In this document: piece after piece, positions 1-6,829 of the stretch
Position numbering within the stretch: the stretch's first letter is position 1
Layout: each line of letters opens with the position of its first letter
Source of the DNA: Polaromonas sp.
Lineage (GTDB): Bacteria; Pseudomonadota; Gammaproteobacteria; Burkholderiales; Burkholderiaceae_C
Length of the DNA: 17,184 nucleotides
Assembly (NCBI GenBank): GCA_023259235.1
Contig: JAHFQQ010000032.1
Location: 1-17,184, forward strand
Reading direction: 5' to 3'
Made by a program: the position numbers and the translations under genes
The notes under the pieces: model-generated
What the model saw: only the letters and a program-made list of their open reading frames with translations
Told to the model about the DNA's origin: nothing
Databases searched by the model: none

Positions 1-167
1 TTGGTCGGACGGAAGGTGCCGTCTGACGGTTTGGCAATTTCCTGGAGAGGGGGCGAGCTTCGGCCCAATTCACGCCATGCGAGATATGCAACTGCGAGTA
101 GCACCAATGCCGCGACCACCGGCCCCCATCGCTGGCACTGACTTGGTTTTCTGTTGTTCTTGAGCAT
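1..167 (-). CDS. Probable RND/HlyD-type efflux periplasmic adaptor, N-terminal fragment
   Basis: This reading frame is absent from long-ORF lists because only the first 55 codons lie in the window; it continues past the left edge. Translating the minus strand from the ATG at 167 gives a basic N-terminus (MLKNNRKPSQCQRWG), one hydrophobic segment at about residues 16-30, then a periplasmic-looking stretch ending in GTFRPT. That layout, an N-terminal membrane anchor followed by a short linker with an FRPT-like motif, is what I recall from membrane-fusion (adaptor) subunits of RND efflux pumps in Burkholderiales. A GAGGGAA ribosome binding site lies a few bases before the ATG. The gene is downstream of, and co-oriented with, a two-component system, as is common for regulated metal or drug efflux operons. 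The substrate cannot be told. Only the anchor is visible, so another single-anchor periplasmic protein remains possible. Confidence 0.5.
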   Translation of the reverse strand, partial: MLKNNRKPSQCQRWGPVVAALVLLAVAYLAWRELGRSSPPLQEIAKPSDGTFRPT

Positions 168-305
168 TCGTTCCCTCACGTGAAGCTTGACCAAATATTC
201 GCGCGGGTCGAAATGCGAGGCGCCAGGCTGTCATTGGCAAGAAATTCCACTATGGGTGCGGGACATGGCGGTTGAGGCCATGAAATGGTGTTCCAGAACC
301 CAGTT

Positions 306-325
306 CAAGTCGTGTTTGCGACTTG
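306..325. repeat. Inverted repeat (7-6-7) between sensor kinase and adaptor genes
   Basis: CAAGTCG (306-312) and CGACTTG (319-325) are perfect reverse complements separated by six bases. The repeat lies in the 201-bp gap (168-368) between the sensor kinase stop and the adaptor start. No T-run follows on the minus strand, so it is not a typical intrinsic terminator. It could be an operator for a promoter of the efflux genes or a chance dyad. Nothing else convincing was seen in this gap. Confidence 0.3.
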
Positions 326-368
326 CCGTCCGTGGCCAAGACGACTGGATGATTCTATAAAGTTGTAC

Positions 369-1766
369 CTATCCGCGAGTGTCTAAAGCATTACCATTTG
401 GCAATGTTTCGGAGTCGGCGCGTGGCAGGATGATGCGGACGCGTAAGCCCGGTTCGGCATCTTCGAGGCAGAGGTCACCGCCGTGGAGTTGGGTAAAAGC
501 GGCCACGATGGGCAGGCCCAGGCCACTGCCCCCTTGGTGGCGGTCAAGGCGATAGAAGCGCTGTAGCACCTTCGGTCGCTCATCCTTCGGAATGCCAGGG
601 CCATTGTCCTGCACAATCAGGTTGGTCTTTGTCAACTCTTGTACCACCTGGACTTCTATCGTGGCGGGACTGCCCGCATACTTCAGCGCGTTGTCAAGCA
701 AATTCGCCAATATGCCCGCGAGCAGATCCTTGTCACCCAGAACGACTGGCTCACCCTCAATGTCGGAAATCAAGGCAACACCCTGATCCTCCGCTGCAGC
801 ATCGTAAAGTTCCATAAGCGTAGTAATGACCTCACGCAGCGCCACCGGCTCGAAGGGTTGGCGCCGTGTGCCCGATTCCGCCTCGGCGATCTGAAGCAAC
901 TTGTCGAGTACTACGATCAGGCCGTCGATCTCATCGATAGCGACGTTTCCCACTGCCGTCAGGCCCTGCACCTCCGGCCTGCCGTGCAATGCCTCATCCA
1001 GGTAGCCGCGAATTCGGCCAAGGGGGGTTCGGAGGTTGTGAGCGATGGTATTGGACACATGGCGAACCCCTTCCATCAGGTGTTCGATGCGGTCCAGCAT
1101 GCGGTTGATATCCGCACTGAGCCGGTCAAATTCGTCGGGCTCGTCGGACAAGGGGATACGTCGGCTCAGGTTGCCGGTTTCGATGTCCGAGGCCGCATGG
1201 CGGATCGTCCATATCCGCCTTTCGATCTGTTGCCGGAAGAGTTGCGTTCCGCCCAGCGCTAGCAGCAGTGCCAGCAAACCGCCGGTCGCGATGGCACGGT
1301 CTATGAGGGCGCCAATCTCGCTCAGGTCGTTCATGTCACGTCCTACCACGAGGAGTGCCCCATCCGACAGTCGATGCAGAACTACACGGCCGGCAGACGG
1401 GCGACCATCCCGGATAACCGCGTGATTGATTATTTGATCCAAAGGTGTCGCCCCGTCCGACCATGCGGGGATATTGCCGGCAATCTTGCGTCCCGCGGCG
1501 TCCGTGAGCAGATAGATCTCCGTATCTGAATCGACACCATCACTCAAGGTCTGCCCAATCCGTGCGCTCAGGAGCTGCAAGCCGTTGCGCTCGGCGTCGT
1601 CGGCAAATCGCTCGCTGATGGCGGTGATCTTGCTGTCGGCCGCCCGGGCCAGAACGCCGATGGTGCTGATGTAGAACACAGCAGACAACAGCACAGTGGA
1701 TGCCACTACCAGCACGCCGCAGATCAGGGCCAGGCGGAAGGCGACCGAATGCCAGATTCTAGTCAT
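369..1766 (-). CDS. Two-component sensor histidine kinase (HAMP/HisKA/HATPase)
   Basis: Inner-membrane sensor kinase of 465 residues that would autophosphorylate and pass phosphate to the regulator encoded just upstream. Visible layout: membrane segment 1 at about residues 11-38, a periplasmic sensor region of about 120 residues, membrane segment 2 at about 158-178, HAMP at about 179-232, then the HisKA H-box IAHNLRTPLGR with the phospho-accepting His243. The ATPase domain follows with N-box LANLLDNALKYA (355-359 region), G1 box DNGPGIP (387-393) and G2 box GSGLGLP (413-419). I chose the ATG at 1766 rather than the upstream in-frame ATG at 1832. The shorter form starts directly before the first membrane helix and overlaps the regulator stop by 8 bp, a normal arrangement for translational coupling. 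All catalytic boxes are present. The ligand is unknown; the adaptor gene downstream suggests a toxic metal or organic compound. Confidence 0.9.
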   Translation of the reverse strand: MTRIWHSVAFRLALICGVLVVASTVLLSAVFYISTIGVLARAADSKITAISERFADDAERNGLQLLSARIGQTLSDGVDSDTEIYLLTDAAGRKIAGNIPAWSDGATPLDQIINHAVIRDGRPSAGRVVLHRLSDGALLVVGRDMNDLSEIGALIDRAIATGGLLALLLALGGTQLFRQQIERRIWTIRHAASDIETGNLSRRIPLSDEPDEFDRLSADINRMLDRIEHLMEGVRHVSNTIAHNLRTPLGRIRGYLDEALHGRPEVQGLTAVGNVAIDEIDGLIVVLDKLLQIAEAESGTRRQPFEPVALREVITTLMELYDAAAEDQGVALISDIEGEPVVLGDKDLLAGILANLLDNALKYAGSPATIEVQVVQELTKTNLIVQDNGPGIPKDERPKVLQRFYRLDRHQGGSGLGLPIVAAFTQLHGGDLCLEDAEPGLRVRIILPRADSETLPNGNALDTRG

Positions 1767-2439
1767 GTGATCTGACCAGGTAACCGACCCCACGCACCGT
1801 ATGCAGCAAGGCGGGGGTAAACCCCTTGTCAATTTTGTTGCGCAGCCGGCTGATTTGAACGTCGATGACGTTCGTCTTGGGATCGAAATGAAAATCCCAC
1901 ACGGACTCCAAAAGCATCGTCCGCGTCACTACCTGCCCCTGATGCCGTACAAGATATTCGAGCAGGCGAAATTCCCTCGGCTGCAACGCAATGGGCTGGC
2001 CAGAGCGCTCGGCGCGGCGGGTTCTCAAATCGAGTTTGAGATCGGCGACTCGGAGTTCGTCAACGTCCTCACGTATGCCAGTACGCCGCAGCAATGCTTC
2101 GATGCGAGCGAGTAGTTCTGAAAAGGCGAAGGGTTTGGCCAGGTAGTCGTCTCCGCCACCCCGCAACCCGCGCACCCGTTCATCCAGGCTGGCCAAGGCA
2201 CTCAGGATCAGCACCGGCGTCTTTATGCGAAATTCCCTTAGAGACCTGACAATCGACAGGCCGTCCATGCCGCCCGTAAGCATGCGGTCAGCAATCATCA
2301 GGTCCCATTGTTCATTCTTTGCAAGATGGAGGCTCTCCATGCCATCTGCGCAGTGAGCAACTGAATATCCGCTCTCCCGTAGCCCTTTGCACAGGTAACG
2401 GGCCGTATCGGCTTCGTCCTCAATCACCAGTACACGCAT
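1759..2439 (-). CDS. OmpR/PhoB-family response regulator
   Basis: Cytoplasmic DNA-binding response regulator of 226 residues. The receiver domain shows the acidic pair in VIEDEAD (residues 7-8), the phospho-accepting Asp51 in LMIADRML, the switch Ser80 in LILSALAS and the conserved Lys102 in YLAKPF. The usual AGADDYL loop reads GGGDDYL. The C-terminal winged-helix domain (about 128-226) carries typical features: LQPREFRLLEYLVRHQGQVVT and the end motif VRGVGYLV. The sensor kinase gene overlaps its stop codon by 8 bp, so the two are surely co-translated partners. The order regulator, sensor, efflux adaptor on one strand resembles metal or drug efflux loci such as the CusRS/CopRS types. The exact subfamily and signal cannot be fixed from sequence alone. 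GAGA lies upstream of the ATG at 2439 as a weak ribosome binding site. Confidence 0.93.
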   Translation of the reverse strand: MRVLVIEDEADTARYLCKGLRESGYSVAHCADGMESLHLAKNEQWDLMIADRMLTGGMDGLSIVRSLREFRIKTPVLILSALASLDERVRGLRGGGDDYLAKPFAFSELLARIEALLRRTGIREDVDELRVADLKLDLRTRRAERSGQPIALQPREFRLLEYLVRHQGQVVTRTMLLESVWDFHFDPKTNVIDVQISRLRNKIDKGFTPALLHTVRGVGYLVRSHD

Positions 2440-2492
2440 ACTCGGAATCTCAGCACGATCAAGATGTTGTGAGTCGTGTCACTTGAATCACA

Positions 2493-2513
2493 CACCCATG
2501 TCCACCATGGGTG
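2493..2513. promoter_or_regulatory. Perfect 8-5-8 inverted repeat upstream of the response regulator, possible operator
   Basis: CACCCATG (2493-2500) and CATGGGTG (2506-2513) are exact reverse complements with a 5-base spacer. The repeat centre lies about 64 bp before the start codon of the minus-strand response regulator gene. That is a suitable place for an operator, or for a hairpin in the mRNA leader. No clear -35/-10 pair was found nearby. OmpR-type regulators more often bind direct repeats, so the binding protein is uncertain. Confidence 0.35.
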
Positions 2514-2739
2514 ACGGGGAGCGCCCGATCACGGACGAGATTGATTTGCCGTGTGAGAGCGTAACGAACGGCCAGTCGGTAATAGCCATGGGGGAAAATT
2601 CCAGTGAGCGCAGTGCGAGTCCAGTTTCCCAGTCATGGCGCTCCTCTCTCCTGGAAGCATGGGACCTGATTATTCCGCATAAGCGTTCCGCAACCGCTTG
2701 TCAGAAAATAAAACGACAGCATGAAACCAGCGCCAATGC
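2514..2739. other. Intergenic stretch between two-component operon and tRNA-Leu
   Basis: The whole gap between the regulator start (2439) and the tRNA 3' end (2740) is 300 bp. Apart from the inverted repeat at 2493-2513, I see no convincing gene. A 102-codon plus-strand frame here runs antisense through the tRNA gene and has no recognisable product. Short repeated words (gagcgcagtgcgag; cgcataagcgttccgc) are present without clear structure. If a mobile island once used the tRNA 3' end, its junction would be here, but no integrase or attachment duplicate is visible. Confidence 0.4.
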
Positions 2740-2824
2740 TGGTGCCCGGGGCCGGAATCGAACCGGCACGCCTTTCGGCGGGGGATTTTGAGTCCCCTGC
2801 GTCTACCAATTTCACCACCCGGGC
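2740..2824 (-). tRNA. tRNA-Leu (anticodon CAA)
   Basis: Read on the minus strand, the 85 bases from 2824 to 2740 fold as a class II tRNA. The acceptor stem pairs GCCCGGG with CCCGGGC, the D-arm is TGGTGAAATTGGTAGACGC, and the anticodon stem GGGGA/TCCCC encloses loop CTCAAAA, giving anticodon CAA (reads UUG). A long variable arm (CGCCGAAAGGCG) follows, then the T-arm CCGGTTCGATTCCGG, and CCA is encoded at the 3' end. The long variable arm and anticodon identify leucine. Upstream on the minus strand a CATAAT sequence (2845-2850) is a possible -10 element, about 20 bp before the 5' end, but no good -35 is seen. The gene is divergent from cysM. Confidence 0.97.
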
Positions 2825-2863
2825 AGAAAGAAGTTAAGCCTGAAATTATGGCACAGTGTAGTC

Positions 2864-3766
2864 ATGAACTATCCAACCATTGAAGATGCCATCGGCAAAA
2901 CGCCGCTGGTCGCCTTGCAGCGCATTGCTGCCACCAAAAACGCAGCGCGCGGCAACGTCGTGCTGGCCAAACTGGAAGGCAACAATCCTGCCGGTTCGGT
3001 CAAGGACCGTGCTGCCCTGTCGATGGTCCGGCGCGCCGAAGAGCGCGGCGAGATCAAGCCGGGCGACACGCTGATTGAAGCCACGTCGGGCAACACCGGC
3101 ATTGCGCTGGCCATGGCGGCGGCCATCAGGGGCTACCGCATGGTGCTGATCATGCCCGAGGATTTAAGCATCGAGCGCGCCCAGACCATGAAGGCCTTTG
3201 GCGCCGAACTGATCCTGACGCCCAAGAGCGCCGGTATCGAATATTCGCGCGATCTGGCCGGACAGATGGAAAAAGACGGCAAGGGCCGGGTGCTGGACCA
3301 GTTTGCCAACGCAGACAATCCGCGCATTCATTACGAGACCACCGGGCCCGAAATATGGACAGATACGTCAGGCAAGGTGACACATTTTGTCAGTGCCATG
3401 GGCACCACGGGCACCATTACCGGTGTTTCGCGCTACCTGAAAGAAAAAAACCCGGCGATCCGGATCATCGGCGCGCAGCCCAGCGAGGGTTCGCGCATCC
3501 CGGGCATTCGGAAATGGCCGCAGGCCTATCTGCCCAAGATTTATGACCCTCGCCATGTGGACGAACTGGTACTGGTGAGCCAGGGCGATGCCGAAGACAT
3601 GTGCCGGCGGCTGGCGCGCGAGGAGGGCATTTTTGGCGGCATTTCAGCCGCCGGAGCCTGCTGGGTGGCGCAGGAAATTGCCAAAAGGCAGACTGACGCC
3701 GTGATTGTTTTCATTGTCTGCGACCGCGGCGACCGTTATCTTTCAACCGGCGTGTTTCCGGCCTGA
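2864..3766 (+). CDS. cysM: Cysteine synthase B (O-acetylserine sulfhydrylase, PLP-dependent)
   Basis: Cytoplasmic PLP enzyme of 300 residues that makes cysteine from O-acetylserine and sulfide; CysM of E. coli also accepts thiosulfate. The PLP-binding lysine is Lys47 in NPAGSVKDRA, the substrate loop is TSGNTG (74-79), and the glycine-rich phosphate-binding loop is MGTTGTITG. The CysM type rather than CysK is indicated by YETTGPEIW, the loop around SRIPGIRKWP, the length near 300 and the short C-terminus. The start is 39 bp after the divergent tRNA-Leu gene. No clear Shine-Dalgarno is visible before the ATG, but the N-terminus MNYPTIEDAIGKTPLV fits the family and no earlier start is available. 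A NUDIX and a TusA-like gene follow on the same strand. No terminator was recognised after the stop. Confidence 0.95.
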   Translation: MNYPTIEDAIGKTPLVALQRIAATKNAARGNVVLAKLEGNNPAGSVKDRAALSMVRRAEERGEIKPGDTLIEATSGNTGIALAMAAAIRGYRMVLIMPEDLSIERAQTMKAFGAELILTPKSAGIEYSRDLAGQMEKDGKGRVLDQFANADNPRIHYETTGPEIWTDTSGKVTHFVSAMGTTGTITGVSRYLKEKNPAIRIIGAQPSEGSRIPGIRKWPQAYLPKIYDPRHVDELVLVSQGDAEDMCRRLAREEGIFGGISAAGACWVAQEIAKRQTDAVIVFIVCDRGDRYLSTGVFPA

Positions 3767-3878
3767 GCCGGCGCGTGATCTGCCGCGGGGCGGCCAAGAA
3801 AATGGTATTCACCCAGACGCAATATGCGGCCGCAACTATAGAAATGATAGTAGTCTTGTCTCGCAGGATAGCCCCATC

Positions 3879-4412
3879 ATGAGCCCCGAATTCAAATTTT
3901 GCCCGAGCTGCGCAACCCCGCTGGCCTTGCTGTCCGCAATGGAAGACAGCGGCGAGAAGCTGCGCCTGCGTTGCCCGGGCTGCGGCTACACCTACTGGAA
4001 CAATCCCACACCCGTGCTGGCCGCCGTGGTCGAGTATCAGGGCCAGGTCTTGCTGGCGCGCAATGCCGCGTGGACCGGCAAGATGTTTGCGCTCATCACC
4101 GGCTTCATGGAAGCGGGCGAAACCCCGCAAGGCGGCATTGCGCGCGAGATCAAGGAAGAAACCAACCTGGAAACCAGCGCGCTTGACCTGATCGGGGTCT
4201 ATGACTTTCAGCGCATGAACCAGATCATCATCGCCTACCATGCGGTCTGCGTGGGTGACATCAAGCTGTCCGCGGAACTGGTGGAGTACCGGCTTTATGA
4301 CTATGACAAACTCAAGTGCTGGCCTGCGGGCACCGGTTACGCGCTGGCCGATTGGCTGCGCAGCCGCGGCCATGAGCCGGCATTCATCGAGTGGAACAGA
4401 AAGCCGGAATAG
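3879..4412 (+). CDS. NUDIX hydrolase with N-terminal zinc ribbon (NudC-like)
   Basis: Protein of 177 residues that probably hydrolyses a nucleoside-diphosphate-linked substrate. A zinc ribbon is formed by Cys8/Cys11 (CPSC) and Cys32/Cys35 (CPGC). It is followed by a NUDIX domain with box G75...E81...R89E90...E93E94. The box fits GX5EX7REUXEEXGU except that its final glycine is Asn96. The metal-binding REUXEE core is intact. The zinc ribbon recalls NudC NADH pyrophosphatase, but the protein is shorter and lacks the long N-terminal half and the SQPWPFP-type motif of NudC. NAD(H) specificity is therefore not supported. A longer in-frame frame begins at 3705 inside cysM; I prefer the ATG at 3879 because the zinc ribbon starts directly after it. 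TusA-like and CysM neighbours suggest loose co-localisation only. The substrate is unknown. Confidence 0.85.
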   Translation: MSPEFKFCPSCATPLALLSAMEDSGEKLRLRCPGCGYTYWNNPTPVLAAVVEYQGQVLLARNAAWTGKMFALITGFMEAGETPQGGIAREIKEETNLETSALDLIGVYDFQRMNQIIIAYHAVCVGDIKLSAELVEYRLYDYDKLKCWPAGTGYALADWLRSRGHEPAFIEWNRKPE

Positions 4413-4490
4413 CCGGGGTGGCAACGCGGCCGGGCGGCTCCGTCCTGCGCCGCAAGTGCCTAGAATGGCGGCAACTCAAGGATCATTCCC

Positions 4491-4718
4491 ATGCACATCG
4501 ACAAAGAACTCGATACCCGCGGCCTGAACTGCCCGCTGCCCATTTTGAAAGCTAAAAAAGCCCTGGCCGAAATGGTGAGCGGCCAGTTGTTGCGCGTGGT
4601 GTCCACTGACGCAGGCTCAATGCGCGACTTTCAGGCATTCGCCAAGCAGACCGGAAATGATCTGGTTGAGCAGCAAGCCGCCGGTGGTGATTTCATTCAC
4701 GTGATCAAACGGCGATGA
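4491..4718 (+). CDS. TusA-family sulfur carrier protein
   Basis: Small protein of 75 residues, the normal size for the TusA/SirA/YeeD family. The signature is DTRGLNCPLPILKAKKAL, with the sulfur-carrying Cys14 in the CPxP motif. Family members accept persulfide sulfur and pass it on in tRNA thiolation, cofactor synthesis or sulfur oxidation. Which route applies here cannot be decided: E. coli tusA itself stands alone, and paralogues are common. The C-terminal half has the usual beta-alpha-beta pattern ending in DFIHVIKRR. The gene is 78 bp after the NUDIX gene and converges on galU, whose end is 43 bp away. Sulfur chemistry links it loosely with cysM upstream. A GGATC-like sequence before the ATG is a modest ribosome binding site. 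Confidence 0.9.
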   Translation: MHIDKELDTRGLNCPLPILKAKKALAEMVSGQLLRVVSTDAGSMRDFQAFAKQTGNDLVEQQAAGGDFIHVIKRR

Positions 4719-4761
4719 GTCTGCGCCCCGCGTGCAGCCCGATGCCGTTGGCAGAACGGAT

Positions 4762-5631
4762 TCAGTCGAGCGTCAGCCCGCGCAGGTATGTCCTGAAATG
4801 TTCACCAACCTCGGGGTGGAGCAGCGCCAGTTCCACCGTCGCCTCAAGAAAGCCCTCCTTGCTGCCGCAGTCGTAGCGTTTGCCCTGGTACTGAAATGCA
4901 TACACGCTCTCGGTGAGCTGGAGTTCTCCGCCTGCGCCCGGCGTTTGGCCGCGGATGTGCTCGAAAATCGCCGGCGTGAGGATGTAGCGCCCGGCCACCC
5001 CCATGCGTGACGGTGCCATCTCCGGCGCCGGTTTTTCCACAATTTTCTGTACTTTCATCAGCAGGGGGTTGGCGGCCTGCGCCGGATCCGCCGCGACGAT
5101 GCCGTAGCGGCGCGTCTGCTCCAGCGGAACTTCCTGCACAGCCAGGATGGTCTGCCCAAGTTGATCGAACTGCGCCGCCATCTGGGCCAAAACCGACAGG
5201 CCGCCGGGTGGCCCCACCATCAGGTCATCGGCCAGCAAAACCGCAAATGGTTCATCGCCCACCAGATGTTCTGCGCACAAAACCGCGTGCCCCAGACCGA
5301 GCGAGCGGGGCTGGCGAACATAACTGAAGTTCATGTCGTGGGGCTGAACCGAGCGTATCAGCGCCAGCAAATCCTCCTTTTGGGCCATCTCCAGCTCATT
5401 TTCCAGTTCATAAGCGGTATCAAAGTGATCTTCGATGGCCCGTTTATTGCGTCCGGTTACAAAGATCATGTGGCGTATGCCCGCCGAATAGGCCTCTTCC
5501 ACCGCGTACTGGATGAGCGGCTTGTCCACGATCGGCAGCATTTCCTTGGGTTGGGCCTTGGTGGCGGGCAAAAAGCGCGTACCCAGTCCGGCGACCGGGA
5601 AAACAGCTTTCTTGAGGGTGAATTGTTGCAT
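4762..5631 (-). CDS. galU: UTP-glucose-1-phosphate uridylyltransferase
   Basis: Cytoplasmic nucleotidyltransferase of 289 residues that makes UDP-glucose from UTP and glucose-1-phosphate, feeding polysaccharide, LPS and trehalose synthesis. The nucleotide-binding signature GLGTRFLPATKAQPKE is at residues 15-30, the metal/sugar motif LADDLM at 133-138, the VEKP motif at 198-201, and the C-terminal DCGSKEGFLEA motif follows. All are typical of bacterial GalU. The ATG at 5631 is chosen because MQQFTLKKAVFPVAGLGTRF begins like known GalU proteins. An in-frame ATG at 5700 would add 23 residues without resemblance to the family. No strong Shine-Dalgarno is seen at either. The gene is divergent from the dehydrogenase-like gene at 5797, with a 165-bp shared upstream region, and converges on the TusA-like gene. 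Confidence 0.95.
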   Translation of the reverse strand: MQQFTLKKAVFPVAGLGTRFLPATKAQPKEMLPIVDKPLIQYAVEEAYSAGIRHMIFVTGRNKRAIEDHFDTAYELENELEMAQKEDLLALIRSVQPHDMNFSYVRQPRSLGLGHAVLCAEHLVGDEPFAVLLADDLMVGPPGGLSVLAQMAAQFDQLGQTILAVQEVPLEQTRRYGIVAADPAQAANPLLMKVQKIVEKPAPEMAPSRMGVAGRYILTPAIFEHIRGQTPGAGGELQLTESVYAFQYQGKRYDCGSKEGFLEATVELALLHPEVGEHFRTYLRGLTLD

Positions 5632-5796
5632 TCGGCTTGGTCTGGATGAGGAAAATGAATTGAGTATTGCGTCGGGGATGCTGTATCGGGATGGGGCCAA
5701 CTACCGGCTCCAGGTGGTCTGGCGGCACATAAACTGCGTCGCCAAAAAAGACGTCGAGTTAACGACCAGATAACAACAACAAAAAGGACTGTCAGG

Positions 5797-6786
5797 GTGG
5801 ATATCTTACTTCTTGATGCCTTGGTGCCTGAAGCCATGGCCTGGCTTCAAACCAGGCACAACGTCGAATACCGGCCGGAACTTGCCGACGATCTGGTCGC
5901 ATTGCGCAAGCTGGCTTACAAAACCAGAGGCATTGTGTTTCCCCGTCAAACCGTTGTCACCCGCGAGTTGCTGGATTTTCTGCCCAGGCTCAAGTGTGTG
6001 GGTCGCCTGTATGTGGGAACCGACAACACGGACCTTGAAGCCTGCAAGGAGCGTGCTATCAAGGTGGTGCATGGCAGCGGCGCCAATGTGCGATCCAATG
6101 CGGAGTATTTGCTGGGCAGCCTGCTGCTGCTGTATCGCCGCGGTGTGGTGGCTGCCCTGATGGGGCACCGGCACGCGGGCGTTCAGATGGGACGCGAGCT
6201 TCATGGCAGCACGATTGGAATTTTGGGACTGGCCCCGACCGCGCAGACGCTGGCTGGCATGCTCAATGCCCTGGGTGTTCGCCTGATCGGCTATGACCCC
6301 GCCGTACACCACACGGCAGCGATCTGGGAGCGCTTGCGGATCACCCCAGTCTCATTGCCCGAACTGGTGAGCCAGGCCGATGCAGTGTCGGTGCAAATGC
6401 TTTATGCCACGCGGTTCAAGGGCTTTGTCAACGCCAAGCTGCTGGCGGCCTGCAAGCCTGGCCAGTTGTGGGTCGGTATCAGTCGCAGCGCGCTGTTTGA
6501 TCAAGGCGCACTGGCCGCGGCCTTGTGCGATGGCCGCATCGAAGCCTGCATTCTGGATGGCGCCGAGGCAAAATTTCTGGCGGAGTCCTCGCCGCTCAAA
6601 GGCCTCAAAAATCTCTTCATCACGCCGCGGCTGGGTTCCCACACGCGAGAGGCACGGTTGCGATCGAGCTGGTATGTGGCGCATCGCCTCTACGAAGCCA
6701 TCACGGCGCCGCATGGTGGCGCGGATTCATTGCCCGGCATGCCGACGGGTCTCGATCTTTCCAGTGTCATGCCCGTAAATGAGTAG
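5797..6786 (+). CDS. D-isomer 2-hydroxyacid dehydrogenase family protein with altered active site
   Basis: Protein of 329 residues with the fold pattern of NAD-dependent 2-hydroxyacid dehydrogenases. It has an N-terminal substrate domain, the family-like stretch VGTDNTDLEACKERAIKVVH (74-93), NVRSNAEYLLGS before the NAD domain, a Rossmann segment at about 139-168, and the C-terminal family region. Several hallmark positions differ. The dinucleotide loop, normally GxGxxG, reads GLAPTA (144-149). The usual catalytic His in the TPH motif is Arg278 (FITPRLG). The RG pair is Arg230-Ser231, so the substrate-binding Arg is kept but its glycine is lost. A Glu at 257 may match the catalytic Glu. Catalysis of the classical reaction is doubtful; a binding, regulatory or changed-chemistry role is possible. 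Translation starts at GTG 5797, preceded by AAGGA at a good distance. It diverges from galU and converges on valS. Confidence 0.8.
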   Translation: MDILLLDALVPEAMAWLQTRHNVEYRPELADDLVALRKLAYKTRGIVFPRQTVVTRELLDFLPRLKCVGRLYVGTDNTDLEACKERAIKVVHGSGANVRSNAEYLLGSLLLLYRRGVVAALMGHRHAGVQMGRELHGSTIGILGLAPTAQTLAGMLNALGVRLIGYDPAVHHTAAIWERLRITPVSLPELVSQADAVSVQMLYATRFKGFVNAKLLAACKPGQLWVGISRSALFDQGALAAALCDGRIEACILDGAEAKFLAESSPLKGLKNLFITPRLGSHTREARLRSSWYVAHRLYEAITAPHGGADSLPGMPTGLDLSSVMPVNE

Positions 6787-6829
6787 CGCTCCCGCCCAAT
6801 GGTGAACGTGCCCGGTGGCCCCAAAGCTG

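Noticed and set aside
639..1262. 207-codon plus-strand frame opposite the sensor kinase
   Set aside because: It lies fully inside a gene with intact kinase motifs on the other strand and has no recognisable domain.
2483..2791. 102-codon plus-strand frame between the two-component operon and cysM
   Set aside because: It runs antisense through the tRNA-Leu gene, its protein has no family resemblance, and the tRNA explains its C-terminal part.
3705..3878. 58-residue N-terminal extension of the NUDIX protein overlapping cysM
   Set aside because: The extension has no family resemblance, and the zinc ribbon begins just after the ATG at 3879.
5632..5796. Promoters for the divergent galU and dehydrogenase-like genes
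   Set aside because: I found no -35/-10 pair with acceptable match and spacing on either strand, so none is reported.
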